IMG/VR virus record: IMGVR_UViG_3300000956_000029
Location: 1-20,297 of that record
Reading direction: 5' to 3' (one strand)
From: a virus
DNA length: 20,297 nucleotides
Both the position numbers and the translations under genes were made by a program. The stretch's first letter is position 1; each line of letters opens with the position of its first letter. This document shows positions 6,154 through 14,676 of this stretch, piece by piece. Under the pieces are notes generated by a model. It saw only the letters and a program-made list of their open reading frames with translations, did no database searches and was not told the DNA's origin.

Positions 6154-8685
6154 TCAGATTATTGTGTAAAATCCATGGGATAATTTGAGGGCTAGTTTTC
6201 CATCAACTAGAATCAGGTTTTTTTCAAAAGGTGGAGCAGAAGGAGATGGAGAGATAGAATCTGATACTGATGAACTGGGGCTGACTGAGGCACTTGGAGA
6301 TATGCTGGCGGAGGGACTGGCGCTTGCAGAAGGCGACTGACTGGCACTAGGAGACTGTGACAGGCTAACGGATCCAGAAGGAGAAGTTGAGGCGCTTGGT
6401 GATTCACTAAGGGATATAGAGGCACTGGGACTTGTACTAGAACTTGGTGATTCAGAAAGAGACACACTAGCACTGGGGCTTTGGGAGGCGGAAGGGGACT
6501 CTGATAAGCTTGCGCTTCCTGATGGACTGACTGAGGCTGACGGACTCTGCGATAAACTCACGGATCCTGAAGGACTAATAGAGGCGGAAGGTGAGACACT
6601 AGAGCTTGGACTTTGGCTCAAGCTAACACTACTAGATGGGGATTGAGAAGCACTGGGTGACTCTGACAAGGAAGTGCTACTACTCGGACTAACTGAGGCG
6701 CTAGGAGATTGGGATAAACTCACAGATGCAGACGGAGAGACGCTTGCAGATGGCGATTGACTCAGACTTATACTCGAAGAAGGTGAGAGACTTGCACTTG
6801 GTGATTGAGAAAGAGATACGCTAGAGCTTGGTGAAACAGAACTACTAGGACTGGTGGATGCTGATGGACTTTGACTTAATGAAATACTAGCACTGGGTGA
6901 GATCGATGCAGACGGTGATTGGCTGAGGCTTATTGAAGAGGAGGGAGACACACTCGCACTAGGCGATATAGAGGCGGAAGGGGATTGACTCAGACTGATA
7001 GATGCGCTTGGAGATTCAGATGCCGAAGGAGACTGTGATAAACTAATTGAAGCTGATGGACTATCACTCGCACTAGGGCTCTGGGATAATGATACCGAAG
7101 CTGATGGACTGACAGAGGCACTGGGACTCTGACTTAAACTAATGGAGGCAGAGGGTGACTGGGATGCGCTAGGACTCTGAGAGAGGCTAACACTAGAAGA
7201 GGGGCTTATGCTAGCTGAAGGTGAGACGGAAGCTGATGGCGATTGGGAAAGAGATATAGATGAACTAGGTGAAACAGATGCGCTTGGGCTTTGACTCAAG
7301 GATACAGAAGAAGAAGGAGAAATACTTGCACTTGGGGATTGTGAAAGACTAACTGAAGACGAGGGAGATATAGAGGCACTAGGAGAAATGGAAGCGCTGG
7401 GAGATTGCGAGAGTGAAACTGAAGAGGATGGGCTTACCGAGGCCGATGGAGATTGTGATAAACTAACGCTGGAACTTGGGGACTGAGAGGCGGAAGGTGA
7501 CCGTGATAAAGAAACGCTAGAACTAGGACTAACTGAGGCGGATGGAGAACCAACAGGAGCGGAAACATACTCGATATATACTCCTAACCACAAAACCCAA
7601 ATATCGGGATTACCATCAGTTGTTGCAGCTCCTATCTGCATGTTTTCAATAGAATTAGTTCCTGTTGGAGTCCACGCTACTCCTGTAGTTGGATCGGTAT
7701 ATGAAATTAAACTAGTTCCAAAAGCTGTTGTACCACTAGGATTTGTTCTAACAGTTGTATCACCAGCATCTACACTTGCAGATGATGTAGTTGTTCCTCC
7801 TGCTGCTGATTTAATTCTTAAAGTATAATTTGAAGTTCCTGCAGCCTCCTCTCTTACTCTAGCAAGTACAGAAGTCAAAGTGATAGTATCACTTGATCCG
7901 ATTCCTAATGTGGCGGTATCCGTTACATTATAATCACCAATTGAAGTTGTAGTATCAAGTTCAATCATAGTTGATCCTGACGTTGCTGTATTAGATGGAG
8001 GTATTTCGTTAATATAAGAAAAGATTCCTGTAGTTGCTGCGTTATCCCCTGCTGCACTTGGAAGTCCTAGTACTATTTTTCCTTCTCCAGGCCATGAAGT
8101 TTGGCTTGATCCTTGATTGTCATTTACTGCTACATCATCCACATATATGTCTCCAGTTTCAGAATCTATCGCACCAAAATATACATTATCAGTTTGACCT
8201 CCAGTAGAGTTTGCTGATGCAAATTGTGTCCCATCTATTCTTCCTACAATTGTGTTGTTCGCATGAGAATCATCATAGGAAATTTCAATCCTATACCAAG
8301 TATCTAGATCTAAAACTTGAGAAGGAGAGCCAACTAGTCCGGTGGCATTATCTAATAAGCTTAATGTTCTGTCTGCTTGAAGGACAACCCCAGCTATTCC
8401 AGTTGTACTATTTACAAAAGAAATTAAAGTAGATCCATCTCCAATATAAGCACTTGCAATTCTTAAGTAAATTCTAGCAAAGATAATATTGGAGGAAAGC
8501 GATCTCACATTTTTAGTAATATAGCCATGTCCAGCACTAGCATTAAACCTTAATGAAGCAGTCCCACTTCTTTTTATTGACGTGCTTATAGATACTGTAG
8601 AACTACCCCCTGTGAATGGCCCTGTAAACTCAACGCCAGAGGTGGTACTTTGCGTTTCAAACCCCAGTGTGTAAAGTCTTGCCAT
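6154..8685 (-). CDS. Giant Ser/Pro-repeat virion protein with N-terminal lectin-like domain
   Basis: An 843-residue protein in three parts. Residues 1 to about 190 look like a LamG/concanavalin-type beta-jelly-roll (GFETQ start, [30 protein letters not shown]). Residues about 200-377 are Thr/Ser-rich beta sequence ending in [11 protein letters not shown]. Residues about 378-816 are an almost pure repeat of SPSAS(x) and [10 protein letters not shown] units. A 27-residue tail follows ([15 protein letters not shown]), resembling C-terminal tags of other phage surface proteins. There is no signal peptide, membrane anchor or LPxTG motif, so it is more likely a virion stalk, fibre or decoration than a host adhesin. 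Its ATG shares a base with the upstream TAA stop (TAATG), so translation is coupled. A terminator follows. Glycosyltransferase genes flank it on both sides, making the Ser residues candidate O-glycosylation sites (inference). Confidence 0.8.
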   Translation of the reverse strand: MARLYTLGFETQSTTSGVEFTGPFTGGSSTVSISTSIKRSGTASLRFNASAGHGYITKNVRSLSSNIIFARIYLRIASAYIGDGSTLISFVNSTTGIAGVVLQADRTLSLLDNATGLVGSPSQVLDLDTWYRIEISYDDSHANNTIVGRIDGTQFASANSTGGQTDNVYFGAIDSETGDIYVDDVAVNDNQGSSQTSWPGEGKIVLGLPSAAGDNAATTGIFSYINEIPPSNTATSGSTMIELDTTTSIGDYNVTDTATLGIGSSDTITLTSVLARVREEAAGTSNYTLRIKSAAGGTTTSSASVDAGDTTVRTNPSGTTAFGTSLISYTDPTTGVAWTPTGTNSIENMQIGAATTDGNPDIWVLWLGVYIEYVSAPVGSPSASVSPSSSVSLSRSPSASQSPSSSVSLSQSPSASVSPSSSVSLSQSPSASISPSASISPSSSVSLSQSPSASISPSSSVSLSQSPSASVSPSSSISLSQSPSASVSPSASISPSSSVSLSQSPSASQSPSASISLSQSPSASVSPSASVSLSQSPSASDSPSASISLSQSPSASESPSASISLSQSPSASISPSASVSPSSSISLSQSPSASISPSASISLSQSPSASTSPSSSVSPSSSVSLSQSPSASLSPSSSISLSQSPSASVSPSASVSLSQSPSASVSPSSSTSLSESPSASQSPSSSVSLSQSPSSSVSPSASISPSGSVSLSQSPSASVSPSGSASLSESPSASQSPSASVSLSESPSSSTSPSASISLSESPSASTSPSGSVSLSQSPSASQSPSASASPSASISPSASVSPSSSVSDSISPSPSAPPFEKNLILVDGKLALKLSHGFYTII
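6235..7550 (-). repeat. Coding tandem repeat, Ser-Pro-Ser-Ala-Ser units with scrambled codons
   Basis: About 1.3 kb encodes about 437 residues built from a six- to eight-residue Ser/Pro/Ala unit, often arranged as a 16-residue supermotif ending in SVSLSQ. The protein repeat is nearly perfect, but the DNA is not. Ser is written with both TCN and AGY codons at the same repeat position, and Ala and Pro codons also vary. This keeps long exact DNA repeats rare. Confidence 0.85.
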
Positions 8686-9437
8686 TATTTAATATATTTA
8701 TGATTAACTTCTAATATCTTCTGTGTTAATTCTGGCTTAATCCCAACCGACTCAGCCCATGCTGCCCAGGCGTAGATGTCTTTAGGGATACACTTAGAAT
8801 TGAATCCACGTTTCTCTGGGTAGATGAAAGTCCACCACAGATTAAATCTCGGATCATCACCGTAAACTGCATCTCTTATTGTGTAATAATCAATATTTGC
8901 CGCCTCACAAACATCATATAATTCCTGACATTGAGCAACTTTAAAAGCGATAGCCCTGTTTTCGGATAGCTTTATCACTTCAGCCTCATAACTGCTAACT
9001 TGTCTTATCTTCACATTAGCGTTATATACTTTCATATATAGCTCTATCAGTTTTCTTGTATTTCTTTTTTCTCCACCAAGGATTAAGAAAGGTGCATTTT
9101 TCGTATCAATTAGTGGATGGTTAGGGGTTTCGCCTAAGTACTCCGGCTGCATTACAATTTCTTTTCCATATTTACCAGTCCACCTATTACAGTCTCCCGG
9201 ATTGACAGTTGACCTTACAACAAATAACTTAACCTGACAAAGACTGATATAGTGTTCGACTATTGAGGTGTCTAATCTGTAGTTCTCAACACAGGGTGTG
9301 GGTACACAGATGAAAGCTATATCACATTTATTAACCTCTTCAATCTTACCTTCCTTATGGGTATATACATAAGCATCGGGAAACAATTGCTTCATTGACT
9401 TTCCAACCCAACCATTACCGATTATTGCTACTTTCAT
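8685..9437 (-). CDS. Short nucleotide-sugar dehydrogenase (UDP-glucose/UDP-ManNAc dehydrogenase family)
   Basis: A 250-residue NAD-dependent enzyme of the UGDH family. The Rossmann loop GNGWVG (7-12), VPTPC (45-49), VRSTVNPGD (74-82), the central-domain helix with Glu151, Glu153, Lys156 and Asn160 ([12 protein letters not shown]), and the active-site KCIPKD with Cys216, Lys219 and Asp220 are all present. Full-length enzymes have about 390-440 residues and end with a UDP-binding domain. That domain is absent here, so nucleotide binding must be altered or the substrate may differ. The expected reaction is oxidation of a sugar C6 alcohol to a uronate. It overlaps the upstream GT gene by four bases (ATGA) and its stop overlaps the Ser/Pro-repeat start. 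Confidence 0.82.
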   Translation of the reverse strand: MKVAIIGNGWVGKSMKQLFPDAYVYTHKEGKIEEVNKCDIAFICVPTPCVENYRLDTSIVEHYISLCQVKLFVVRSTVNPGDCNRWTGKYGKEIVMQPEYLGETPNHPLIDTKNAPFLILGGEKRNTRKLIELYMKVYNANVKIRQVSSYEAEVIKLSENRAIAFKVAQCQELYDVCEAANIDYYTIRDAVYGDDPRFNLWWTFIYPEKRGFNSKCIPKDIYAWAAWAESVGIKPELTQKILEVNHKYIK

Positions 9438-10981
9438 AATATGTTTTTAAGATCATCCCATCCGGGAATCTGATCAACTGTTGACTCCTTCCAATTAGTA
9501 CACGTCTCCTTATTCCTAAATTCCTCAATATTCCATCTGCTTTTACTTAGATTCTTTTCGTGTCGAATATCTATGTTTGGAAACTCCGAGTTCCAAACCT
9601 CTGATGTGAAACTATCAAACCTTCCTTTTGTTCCCGGTTCATAACCCATCCCTCTATTCCATCCCTCAACTTCAACTCTCCTAACTCTCTCTTTGTAGTG
9701 TTTGATTGCAGTTTCCCGATAGACACATATTTGACTTACCTGATTACAGTCATAATGAAGAGCGTGGCCGTCTGATCTTACTTTCCAAACATTCTGGTTG
9801 TAGTAGAAGACATCTTTCCTTGGAGGATTGAAGGTGAAGTGGGAGGGATGGTATAATACATCATGCTCGCAAAAAAAGACAATATCCGAAGTCGATCCCT
9901 CAAGAGCCGCAAGAATCTGCTTAAACATAGTAAGGATCCCTCTGTCCCTTCTTATGTGTATATTAGTTCCAAAAGTCATTGGCTTAAGGGAAGCACTAAC
10001 AATGGGTATGCCGATATTTTTAAGTTGTTTCTGCACGGCATGCGCAATCTTAAGCCTTAATTGATTATCTGTGTAGAATATAATCCCCTTCTTAGTTTCC
10101 CAATCGGGGACTGGTGAAAACTTCTCAATCAACCACGATAGAGGATGAATAGCCTTGTCCCATTTATTGTTAAGGAATAGATCTCTTGAATATTGTCTGG
10201 CTTTATCAACAGCTCTTCCTGAATTTGGGAATGGAAAGCTGAAATCGCCTCCTTGAGTCCTGAACATGTGAGCATACCATGTTTTATGATTGACCTTAAC
10301 CTGTCCACCAGATAGCCATGTCTTACAGGCAACTTCAACTCCCTGCTGTCCCCAGCTACCGAATTTTTCATCACAAATACCTAGTTCCCAGTATTTCTTG
10401 CGTGTCAGCATGAAGCATGATCCTTGAAGTGACATAGTATCTGTGATGTCCCCGCTTACCCTATTCTTCAACTCATTAAAGTATTGAAAATGTAAAGTTC
10501 TATCAAACCTGTAAGCTGTGCTCTGTGGAGACTTCTTAGGATTCCAGACAATATCTCTTAAGGTTGGTTGTTGACAGGTTGTACATGGGCCGGATGGACC
10601 TTGATAACGTCTATGTCCATCTGGACAAACCCAATCGAAAGCGTGTAGATTTCTCATCACCGGAACCATTGTCCAATCGTCCTGCATTTCCTTCATCATC
10701 TTGACATCAAAGCCCTGATCAAAAGCACAGTGAGCGTCAACCTTCATTACATACTTAGCGTTAGACAATCGACAGGCTAGGTTAGTTGCGGCTCTTTGCC
10801 CGATTGCTTCAGGTAGATAGACAACAGTAACTCTTTCGTGTTGTTTAATTTCAGGATCAGCCCATTGTCCATCTAAGACTACAATCACCTCAGTATTACC
10901 CTCTATGTGTTCAAGAATATCCTCAACAGTGCGGGATAAAAACATTTCATTACGAGCTGGTATTAATATACTTAAGTCCAT
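9434..10981 (-). CDS. Two-domain glycosyltransferase (GT2 domain plus second GT-A-like domain)
   Basis: A 515-residue cytosolic protein. Residues 1 to about 295 are a family 2 glycosyltransferase: SILIPARNE at the start, VLDG (35-38), and VDAH (81-84), which replaces the usual DxD metal motif, followed by GSCFMLTRKKYW and KTWYAH (233-238). An insertion at 119-136 has Cys119, His123, Cys133 and Cys136 spaced like a zinc knuckle. Residues about 298-515 form a second Rossmann-like domain with FFCEHDVLYHPSHF (369-382), in which Glu-His-Asp resembles a DxD site, and an N-x-WKVR segment. The N-terminal part is paralogous to the next gene upstream (shared WYAH and PVPxW motifs). It overlaps both neighbours. 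Two successive transfers by one polypeptide is a reasonable inference. Confidence 0.8.
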   Translation of the reverse strand: MDLSILIPARNEMFLSRTVEDILEHIEGNTEVIVVLDGQWADPEIKQHERVTVVYLPEAIGQRAATNLACRLSNAKYVMKVDAHCAFDQGFDVKMMKEMQDDWTMVPVMRNLHAFDWVCPDGHRRYQGPSGPCTTCQQPTLRDIVWNPKKSPQSTAYRFDRTLHFQYFNELKNRVSGDITDTMSLQGSCFMLTRKKYWELGICDEKFGSWGQQGVEVACKTWLSGGQVKVNHKTWYAHMFRTQGGDFSFPFPNSGRAVDKARQYSRDLFLNNKWDKAIHPLSWLIEKFSPVPDWETKKGIIFYTDNQLRLKIAHAVQKQLKNIGIPIVSASLKPMTFGTNIHIRRDRGILTMFKQILAALEGSTSDIVFFCEHDVLYHPSHFTFNPPRKDVFYYNQNVWKVRSDGHALHYDCNQVSQICVYRETAIKHYKERVRRVEVEGWNRGMGYEPGTKGRFDSFTSEVWNSEFPNIDIRHEKNLSKSRWNIEEFRNKETCTNWKESTVDQIPGWDDLKNIL

Positions 10982-11826
10982 CCGGGTACAGGTTTAAACT
11001 TATCAATGAGAAATTGGAAAGGTTTTGTTTGTTTGTGCCACACCTTCTCAATCATCCACCTATTCACATACTCATTAGTTCGTTTAAGTTCCCTTACATC
11101 AAGAAAGTATCCTCTTCTATGACTCTTACCGTCTGCAGTTTTACCTTTGTGCCAGTGTGCATACCAAGTCTTCTTGTTAATCTTCACTTCTCCACCTGAC
11201 AACCAGCACTTCAGCCCAACCTCTTGAAACTCTTGGGGAAAAGTGCCATAATTAGCCTCATCTAGGAGTTCAAGGTGATAGAAGTAGTCTCGTTTCATAA
11301 AATATGCGGAACCCTGTGAAGACATCAAATCATCGATCAAAACGTTCTTCAAAGAAGCGTCTCGATTCTTTTCTTCCCATATCCTCCCATGAAGGCCCGG
11401 ACCTCCATAATCATTCTTATCGCTTGGATAAGAGAGATACATATAGTCAATGTCAACCTTACCTACATCCTGTACCTTCCAGTTCACCGGGTCTAGCCTC
11501 TTACGTCTTGGTACGACAACCCAATTGTCCTGTATGTCAGCGACTAGCTTAACATCATACCCTTCATCCCACATTGTATGAGCATCACACTTTAAGATAT
11601 ATTCACCCTTTGCGATTGCGACTCCCGAATTGATTGAAGCTCTCATTCCACGTGCCTTACCACGATGAATGAGTTTAAGTTTTGGATTTTCTTTTAGTGG
11701 AGGTGAAGGCCAGTAGCCATCTAGTGAGACTATTATTTCTATTTCTCCTTTTGCCTTTGACGCTAGATCGTCTATTGTCTGCTGAAGAAATGGTTCGTTT
11801 CTGCTTGGTATTATTATTGAGATCAT
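10972..11826 (-). CDS. Family 2 glycosyltransferase
   Basis: A 284-residue GT-A-fold enzyme. It starts with the classic SIIIPSRNE strand, then IIVSLDGYW, GMRASINSGVAIAKGEYILKC and Asp81-Ala-His83, the likely metal- and nucleotide-binding site. Next come a QGSAYFMKRDYFY acceptor-side segment (about 174-186) and GLKCWLSGGEVKINKKTWYAH near 205-225. It is clearly a paralogue of the first domain of the downstream 515-residue protein, suggesting duplication within the cassette. No membrane helices, unlike polyprenyl-phosphate-linked GT2 enzymes. It starts with a four-base overlap with the preceding head-region gene, tying the sugar cassette to the structural operon. Confidence 0.82.
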   Translation of the reverse strand: MISIIIPSRNEPFLQQTIDDLASKAKGEIEIIVSLDGYWPSPPLKENPKLKLIHRGKARGMRASINSGVAIAKGEYILKCDAHTMWDEGYDVKLVADIQDNWVVVPRRKRLDPVNWKVQDVGKVDIDYMYLSYPSDKNDYGGPGLHGRIWEEKNRDASLKNVLIDDLMSSQGSAYFMKRDYFYHLELLDEANYGTFPQEFQEVGLKCWLSGGEVKINKKTWYAHWHKGKTADGKSHRRGYFLDVRELKRTNEYVNRWMIEKVWHKQTKPFQFLIDKFKPVPGWT

Positions 11827-12167
11827 ACATAGGTTAGGGAATCTCTATCATCCCATTCTTTATTAAATAATGTTGACCCATCAGCATATTTGATAGCAGT
11901 TACATTGTTATTGCCGTCAAATGTGAGTTTTCTGATCTGCCAAAGAGGATCACTTTCGGCTGTTCCCGGAGCTGCTATACCTAAATAAGTGGGGTTCTGA
12001 CCACTTGCATAATCAAGTCTTAAAGACATGCTATCTGCAAGGTTGGTTTGTCCCTGCTGTCCATTCCACCCAACGCCAAATATAGCGATAGCCTTTAATA
12101 CTTGGTCATAAATATTATTAAGGATGTACTGCTCTGTGTATTTTGCCTGTGGACTATCTTGTGCCAT
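11823..12167 (-). CDS. Conserved phage structural-region protein (WDDR-SLTY type)
   Basis: A 114-residue protein. The C-terminal half contains GTAESDPLWQIRKLTFD, a Gly/Asn turn, then KYADGSTLFNKEWDDRDSLTY. I recognise this pattern as a common small protein near virion genes in many phages, but its function is not established. The N-terminus (SPQAKYTEQYILNNIYDQVLKAIAIFG) is helical. A head-completion, neck or fibre-attachment role is possible from position only. It overlaps the upstream gene by 14 bases and the first glycosyltransferase by four, linking the capsid and sugar modules. Confidence 0.65.
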   Translation of the reverse strand: MAQDSPQAKYTEQYILNNIYDQVLKAIAIFGVGWNGQQGQTNLADSMSLRLDYASGQNPTYLGIAAPGTAESDPLWQIRKLTFDGNNNVTAIKYADGSTLFNKEWDDRDSLTYV

Positions 12168-12597
12168 TGTATCGTCTTAGATTTGCTCTTGTCTCTTCAT
12201 TCTTTTCCATGAACTCAACATAATGAGCAATAACTTCTAACTTAACTACAGCCCTCTCTTCCTTGGTTAGGTTGTTAAACTTCTCAATACCTTTTAAAAA
12301 TTCCTTAACACCCGTAACACTGTTTGGAACTAAACCACTGTCAATCTTTTTGTTTATATACTTTTCTATAGTTTGAATTTCTTTAGGGAATCCACCAGCT
12401 GGGTCATCCCAAGTATCTCCAAGATTGAAGTGTTCGACTAAGTAGGGTTTGCCATTCTCATTGTGGTAGTCTAAGTAAGGGACTGGTATTTCTTCATTGC
12501 TAATACGAGCCGGATTCTTTATTTCTGAGACCGGTTGTTTATCTGCTTCAACTGGATTATCGGTCAGTGGTATTCTAACCATATCTTGCTGTTTCAC
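12154..12597 (-). CDS. Hypothetical head-region protein
   Basis: A 147-residue protein of unknown function. A Pro-rich N-terminal part (about 1-60, including NEEIPVPYLDYHN) precedes a charged helical C-terminal half (about 70-147, with many Lys, Glu and Asn). No membrane segments or catalytic motif are visible. The GTG at 12597 has GGAGG only a few bases upstream. An ATG at 12582, overlapping the stop of the preceding gene, is an alternative that would shorten the protein by five residues. Position after the capsid gene suggests a head-to-tail connector or head-completion role, but this is not shown by sequence. Confidence 0.6.
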   Translation of the reverse strand: MKQQDMVRIPLTDNPVEADKQPVSEIKNPARISNEEIPVPYLDYHNENGKPYLVEHFNLGDTWDDPAGGFPKEIQTIEKYINKKIDSGLVPNSVTGVKEFLKGIEKFNNLTKEERAVVKLEVIAHYVEFMEKNEETRANLRRYNGTR

Positions 12598-12832
12598 GCC
12601 CTCCTGTCATTTGGCGCTCTAAATATCTCAACTTCTCCTGAACGTACCTAACATGCCGCCTATCCCCTCGTCTTATCGCCTCAATCAACTCTTCCCTCGA
12701 CTCCCTGATCTCAGGGGTTTCCCGCATGATCTTTGTGATGATACGCTCGACCTCGTCACGCTTATACGCATTAGGAGCGTACTTGTATAAATCCATCAAT
12801 TCCTCTAAATCGTACTTTCTACTATCATCCAT
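12575..12832 (-). CDS. Small charged helical head-region protein
   Basis: An 85-residue protein, almost wholly predicted helix, very rich in Arg and Glu (EELIEAIRRGDRRHVRYVQ), with no recognisable family. It follows the major capsid gene after a GC-rich hairpin and overlaps the next gene by 23 bases. It could be a connector or head-decoration factor; function unknown. No strong Shine-Dalgarno sequence precedes the ATG. Confidence 0.6.
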   Translation of the reverse strand: MDDSRKYDLEELMDLYKYAPNAYKRDEVERIITKIMRETPEIRESREELIEAIRRGDRRHVRYVQEKLRYLERQMTGGRETARYG

Positions 12833-12842
12833 ATTAAGTGTT

Positions 12843-12867
12843 GCCCCGCCGAACTAGGCGACGGGGC
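12843..12867 (-). promoter_or_regulatory. GC-rich hairpin after the capsid gene (not a terminator)
   Basis: GCCCCG (12843-12848) pairs with CGGGGC (12862-12867) with further inner G-C pairs. It lies directly downstream of the capsid stop codon. No T-tract follows on either strand, so it is unlikely to terminate. It could protect the 3' end of capsid mRNA or mark a processing point, which would help raise capsid protein levels. Confidence 0.5.
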
Positions 12868-12874
12868 TAAACTA

Positions 12875-13828
12875 CTACACGACTGCGAACCGAGCTGCAA
12901 TAATCCAGTTTGGATTAAGAATCTTGGTTGCGTACGAACCTGCCCATGAAACGAATGACACCCTTCCTGCTGGAGACGATGAGTCTTTAGCATTTGGGAT
13001 GATTGTCAATTGAGGCTTATCACCTTCAAGGTCATAAACACCAAAAGCATCCTTTCCGTGGACGTAGGTTGTATGACGTGTTACACCAGACGAAGCTGTC
13101 GATGTCGCTTCGATTCCACACAAATCGTCTAGATTCAATAACCAGCGAACTTGATACAGTTCTCCGATTTCTCCTCTATATAGATTAGTTCCATCCTTAT
13201 ACGTATGAGCGTTTACCCACGTTGAATCTCCCAGCAAATTGTACTTACTGTAAGAATCTACTTTACCCATGAATAAGCCGTCTGCATAAGGTCTAGCTTT
13301 GTTAGCTTCAAGAACTTGCACCATTCCTCTTATGTCACACGCATCAAGCGTGTCACCAGCTGTGAATGTTGCGATAGTATGGTTGTTACCATAGTATGCA
13401 GTTCCATTGTCCAATTCTAGCCTGACTAATCTGTTTAACGTTTCTCCCATATTCTGTCCAACTAAGCTGATCTTTTCTTTCATTCCAGAATCAATTGACG
13501 TTAAAGTCAACAGTTTTCCGTGTGTGGTTGTTAAACCATACTCTGAAAGAGTGACCGATACTGTTGAAGCATTAATCGCACATGTTGCCGGATTAGAAGC
13601 CTCTCCCATAGGAGAAGTTATAATCGTTAACGGATTGTAGCGAGTAAAGTTAACAGTTCTTCCTTCATTTTTAGGAGTTGTTCTCATCTGAGCGCCTTCT
13701 TTCAACACTAGTTCATATTCTGAACGAGCCAAGAAAACCTTCTCATAGTAAGTGGCAACTTCCTGAGGAAGCGAGCTTGTTGTATTGACGTTTGTAACGT
13801 TGTCTACATTTGATCCTACTACTGCCAT
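12875..13828 (-). CDS. Major capsid protein, N4-gp56-like
   Basis: A 317-residue protein that I recognise as the N4-gp56 family of HK97-fold major capsid proteins. Its start is Asn/Val/Thr-rich (VVGSNVDNVTNVNTTSSLP), followed by YYEKVFLARSEYELVLKEGA, a GRTVNFTRYNPL strand (57-68), a long Thr/Leu-rich segment, and the C-terminal SWAGSYATKILNPNWIIAARF that typifies the family. It would assemble the icosahedral head with the scaffold encoded just upstream. A perfect AAGGAGGTGA lies six bases before the ATG, as expected for the most abundant virion protein. A GC-rich hairpin follows the stop. Confidence 0.85.
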   Translation of the reverse strand: MAVVGSNVDNVTNVNTTSSLPQEVATYYEKVFLARSEYELVLKEGAQMRTTPKNEGRTVNFTRYNPLTIITSPMGEASNPATCAINASTVSVTLSEYGLTTTHGKLLTLTSIDSGMKEKISLVGQNMGETLNRLVRLELDNGTAYYGNNHTIATFTAGDTLDACDIRGMVQVLEANKARPYADGLFMGKVDSYSKYNLLGDSTWVNAHTYKDGTNLYRGEIGELYQVRWLLNLDDLCGIEATSTASSGVTRHTTYVHGKDAFGVYDLEGDKPQLTIIPNAKDSSSPAGRVSFVSWAGSYATKILNPNWIIAARFAVV

Positions 13829-13834
13829 ATATAT

Positions 13835-13844
13835 TCACCTCCTT
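13835..13844 (-). promoter_or_regulatory. Consensus ribosome binding site of the capsid gene
   Basis: The minus strand reads AAGGAGGTGA six bases before the ATG at 13828, a full match to the 16S rRNA anti-Shine-Dalgarno complement. Confidence 0.9.
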
Positions 13845-13855
13845 TTTTCTAAGCG

Positions 13856-14596
13856 TTAAGCCTGAACTATGCCTAGTTCTGCTTCAAGCTCCTCAATCGA
13901 TTTCTCTTTCGAGGATTTTTCTGCCTTGCGGATAGAGGTAGGTCTTAAGGCGGTCTCAGATACTTGCTTAGTAATCTTTTCTGTGACTTCACCAACCTCT
14001 TTGTTTACTGACTTTTTGTAAAGTTTCATCAGCTTATCCACAAACTTTTTTGGTGATGCGGAATACGGATTTGCACGAACGTGCGCTTCCGTTGCCTCAG
14101 TAAACGTGTCAGAAAGCTCTTTGTTAAAGGTCTCACTCTCCGGATCTAGTTCTGGATATTTCCGAACAACGTCATTGGATTCGTTTTGAATCCTATTTAT
14201 AGCGTTATTCTGTTTTATCCTAAGCTCAACCAAAGCTGATGCAGTTTTATGTACATCGCCTTGATATTGCTCTTCGCTAATCTCCTGACCTGGTTTGACT
14301 TGTGGTTTGTATTCAGGAATCTCTCCTGGTTGGCCCGATTGGGCTGTAATTTCCTCTAGTCTTTCAGCCAAGGACTTAGCTTTCTCTTCTGCCGCTTTTT
14401 TAGCTGCATTGAGTTCCCTAATCCTTTGATTTGCACCTTTACTGCTCTCTGCTGTTTCAGTCTTTGAATCCTCTGTCTCAGTTGCAACTTCAACCTTGGG
14501 TTCTTTGACTTCCTCAGTTGTTTCTTTTAAAGTTGACGACTCTTCGGGAAGTTTAACTTCTTCCGGCTTTACGTCAGGATTTACATCCTTATCCAT
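13856..14596 (-). CDS. Capsid scaffolding protein
   Basis: A 246-residue, very acidic then basic, helix-rich protein. Residues 1-50 are Glu/Lys/Thr-rich and probably disordered. A coiled-coil segment follows (ANQRIRELNAAKKAAEEKA, about 54-80), and the C-terminus is Lys/Glu-rich. Composition, size and position immediately upstream of the capsid gene are typical of phage scaffolds. I set the start at ATG 14596 because AAGGAGGTGA sits five bases upstream; a longer reading from 14617 would translate through that site. It acts transiently in procapsid assembly. Confidence 0.75.
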   Translation of the reverse strand: MDKDVNPDVKPEEVKLPEESSTLKETTEEVKEPKVEVATETEDSKTETAESSKGANQRIRELNAAKKAAEEKAKSLAERLEEITAQSGQPGEIPEYKPQVKPGQEISEEQYQGDVHKTASALVELRIKQNNAINRIQNESNDVVRKYPELDPESETFNKELSDTFTEATEAHVRANPYSASPKKFVDKLMKLYKKSVNKEVGEVTEKITKQVSETALRPTSIRKAEKSSKEKSIEELEAELGIVQA

Positions 14597-14601
14597 ATTT
14601 G

Positions 14602-14611
14602 TCACCTCCTT
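14602..14611 (-). promoter_or_regulatory. Consensus ribosome binding site that sets the scaffold start
   Basis: AAGGAGGTGA on the minus strand, five bases before the ATG at 14596. It shows that the in-frame upstream GTG at 14617 is not the start. Confidence 0.88.
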
Positions 14612-14676
14612 ACGCACCCGTTTCGTGATGCGAGACTACGGCTAGTTTGGAAACTAGAACCTAAACACTTGTATGT

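Noticed and set aside
6213-6473. Leu/Pro-rich 86-residue ORF inside the Ser/Pro-repeat gene
   Set aside because: It is the shifted reading of the repeat DNA; the low-complexity Leu/Pro/Val content follows directly from Ser/Pro codons read out of frame.
6235-7550. CRISPR-like or satellite array
   Set aside because: The periodicity is in protein units within one long open frame; there are no constant DNA repeats with unique spacers.
6154-8685. Host Ser-rich adhesin captured by the phage
   Set aside because: No signal peptide, membrane anchor or LPxTG motif, and the lectin-like domain is at the extreme N-terminus as in virion proteins.
9828-10064. Plus-strand ORFs of 65-78 residues opposite the two-domain glycosyltransferase
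   Set aside because: They lie wholly opposite a gene with clear family motifs, lack ribosome binding sites and show no protein-like features.
12843-12867. GC-rich hairpin after the capsid gene as a terminator
   Set aside because: No T-tract follows in either direction; kept only as a possible mRNA-stability element.
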